From: Hyphomicrobiaceae bacterium
GTDB lineage: Bacteria > Pseudomonadota > Alphaproteobacteria > Rhizobiales > Hyphomicrobiaceae
Assembly (NCBI GenBank): GCA_020442225.1
Contig: JAGRKR010000277.1
Span: forward strand, 1-14,002
Reading direction: 5' to 3'
Length of the DNA: 14,002 bases
The notes under the pieces are model-generated. The model did not search any database. It saw only the letters and a list, made by a program, of their open reading frames with translations, and was not told where the DNA came from. Numbering within the stretch: position 1 is the first letter of the stretch; every line of letters begins with the position of its first letter. A program made the translations under genes and the position numbers. Shown here piece after piece: positions 13,209-14,002 of the stretch.

Positions 13209-14002
13209 TTGACAGGTGTCCGCGGGCCAGCCGCCACCGCTGGCGGAGGCAAAACCGGCCGCGCGAGCGGTGCTGACCAGCATCGGCTCTCGGTCTCGTT
13301 CGAGGACAACCGCCTGCTGGCCGAGCTGCTTGGCCAGTTCGACTCGCACCTGGCCCTCCTCGAAGAGCGTCTGGGCATAGATGCGCGGGCTCACGGCAAT
13401 GTCGTCACGCTGATCGGCTCCGAAAGCGCCTGCGCCATCGCCCGCGACGTGCTCGAACGGCTGTACGCGCGCCTGCGTGCGGGCGAGCCGATCGGTCCCG
13501 GCGACATCGACGGTGCCTTGCGCCATTCCGCAAGCCAGCCTGGAGCGACCGCCGGCATGGCGCAGGTTCGCACCCGCAAGCGCATCGTCACCGCGCGCAC
13601 GCCGACCCAGAGCACCTATATTCGCGCGCTGGAGGCCGACGACCTGGTATTCGGCGTCGGCCCGGCCGGTACGGGTAAGACGTATATCGCCGTCGCCTTC
13701 GCGGCCGCCTGTCTGGAGCGGGGACTCGTCGAGCGCATCATTCTGTCCCGTCCGGCGGTCGAAGCCGGCGAGCGGCTCGGCTTCCTGCCCGGCGACATGC
13801 GCGAGAAGGTCGACCCCTACCTCCGGCCGCTCTATGATGCTCTCTATGATGTACTGCCGCCGGAAAAGGTCGAGCGCGACATCGAGACGGGCGTCATCGA
13901 GATCGCGCCGCTCGCGTTCATGCGTGGACGCACGCTCGCCCATGCCTTCGTCATCCTCGACGAAGCCCAGAACACCACGACCATGCAGATGAAGATGTTC
14001 CT
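13209..14002 (+). CDS. phoH: PhoH family ATPase (YbeZ type), N-terminal 264 residues; gene continues off the right edge
   Basis: The open frame begins at TTG 13209, behind a strong Shine-Dalgarno, and runs past the window end. After a short Gly-rich leader ([15 protein letters not shown]), residues 26-130 form the KH-like N-terminal domain ([35 protein letters not shown]). The ATPase follows with Walker A GPAGTGKT (151-158), [16 protein letters not shown] (181-196) and Walker B with VILDEAQN (248-255). The Q in DEAQ and the RPAVEAGE motif are PhoH signatures. YbeZ-type proteins are RNA-associated ATPases that partner the rRNA endonuclease YbeY, whose gene usually follows in alphaproteobacteria; it would lie just outside the window. 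The gene follows miaB, the typical order. The TTG start is uncommon. Confidence 0.92.
   Translation, partial: MTGVRGPAATAGGGKTGRASGADQHRLSVSFEDNRLLAELLGQFDSHLALLEERLGIDARAHGNVVTLIGSESACAIARDVLERLYARLRAGEPIGPGDIDGALRHSASQPGATAGMAQVRTRKRIVTARTPTQSTYIRALEADDLVFGVGPAGTGKTYIAVAFAAACLERGLVERIILSRPAVEAGERLGFLPGDMREKVDPYLRPLYDALYDVLPPEKVERDIETGVIEIAPLAFMRGRTLAHAFVILDEAQNTTTMQMKMF

Noticed and set aside
13104..13943. A 279-residue minus-strand frame
   Set aside because: Antisense to phoH, whose Walker A and DEAQ motifs are clear.

Overview
The window is GC-rich, densely coded chromosomal DNA with no rRNA, tRNA, CRISPR array, transposase or phage gene that I can see. Gene content and order point to an alphaproteobacterium, most likely Hyphomicrobiales (Rhizobiales): the tsaB-rimI-plsC-miaB-phoH block on the right, a 60-residue helical protein of a type common there, and short palindromic intergenic repeats. 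The species cannot be named from the sequence. There are 15 supportable protein genes; the first and last run off the window. No gene-free stretch exceeds about 215 bases.

Left part (1-3708): on the minus strand a sensor histidine kinase is followed after 34 bases by a HerA/DUF87-type ATPase that runs off the left edge. Divergent from them is a NodQ-like (CysN-CysC) protein whose APS kinase half is intact, while its GTPase half has lost the nucleotide-binding motifs. A repeat-rich intergenic region with two strong hairpins follows.

Centre (3709-9324): a 60-residue conserved small protein (minus), a CoxG/SRPBCC protein (plus), and an AT-rich spacer with a CRP-type palindrome ahead of a small secreted cationic protein. 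Next come a crotonase-family protein lacking one catalytic Glu (minus), a divergent two-gene pair encoding AtuA as separate large and small proteins (start/stop overlap), a convergent Asp/Glu-racemase-family protein with a single Cys, and a divergent RutE-like nitroreductase. The crotonase, AtuA pair and racemase form a plausible but unproven acyl-CoA or organic-acid catabolic neighbourhood.

Right part (9335-14002): tsaB, rimI, plsC, miaB and phoH, all on the plus strand. These serve tRNA modification (t6A by TsaB, ms2i6A by MiaB), protein N-acetylation, phospholipid synthesis and RNA metabolism. The phoH gene appears to start with TTG behind a strong Shine-Dalgarno sequence. A roughly 139-base repeat-like element with imperfect terminal inverted repeats lies between miaB and phoH.

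I do not see a clear undescribed multi-gene system. The items most worth a second look are the pseudo-GTPase/APS-kinase fusion, the kinase-HerA pair, the altered crotonase beside the AtuA pair, and the intergenic palindromes.
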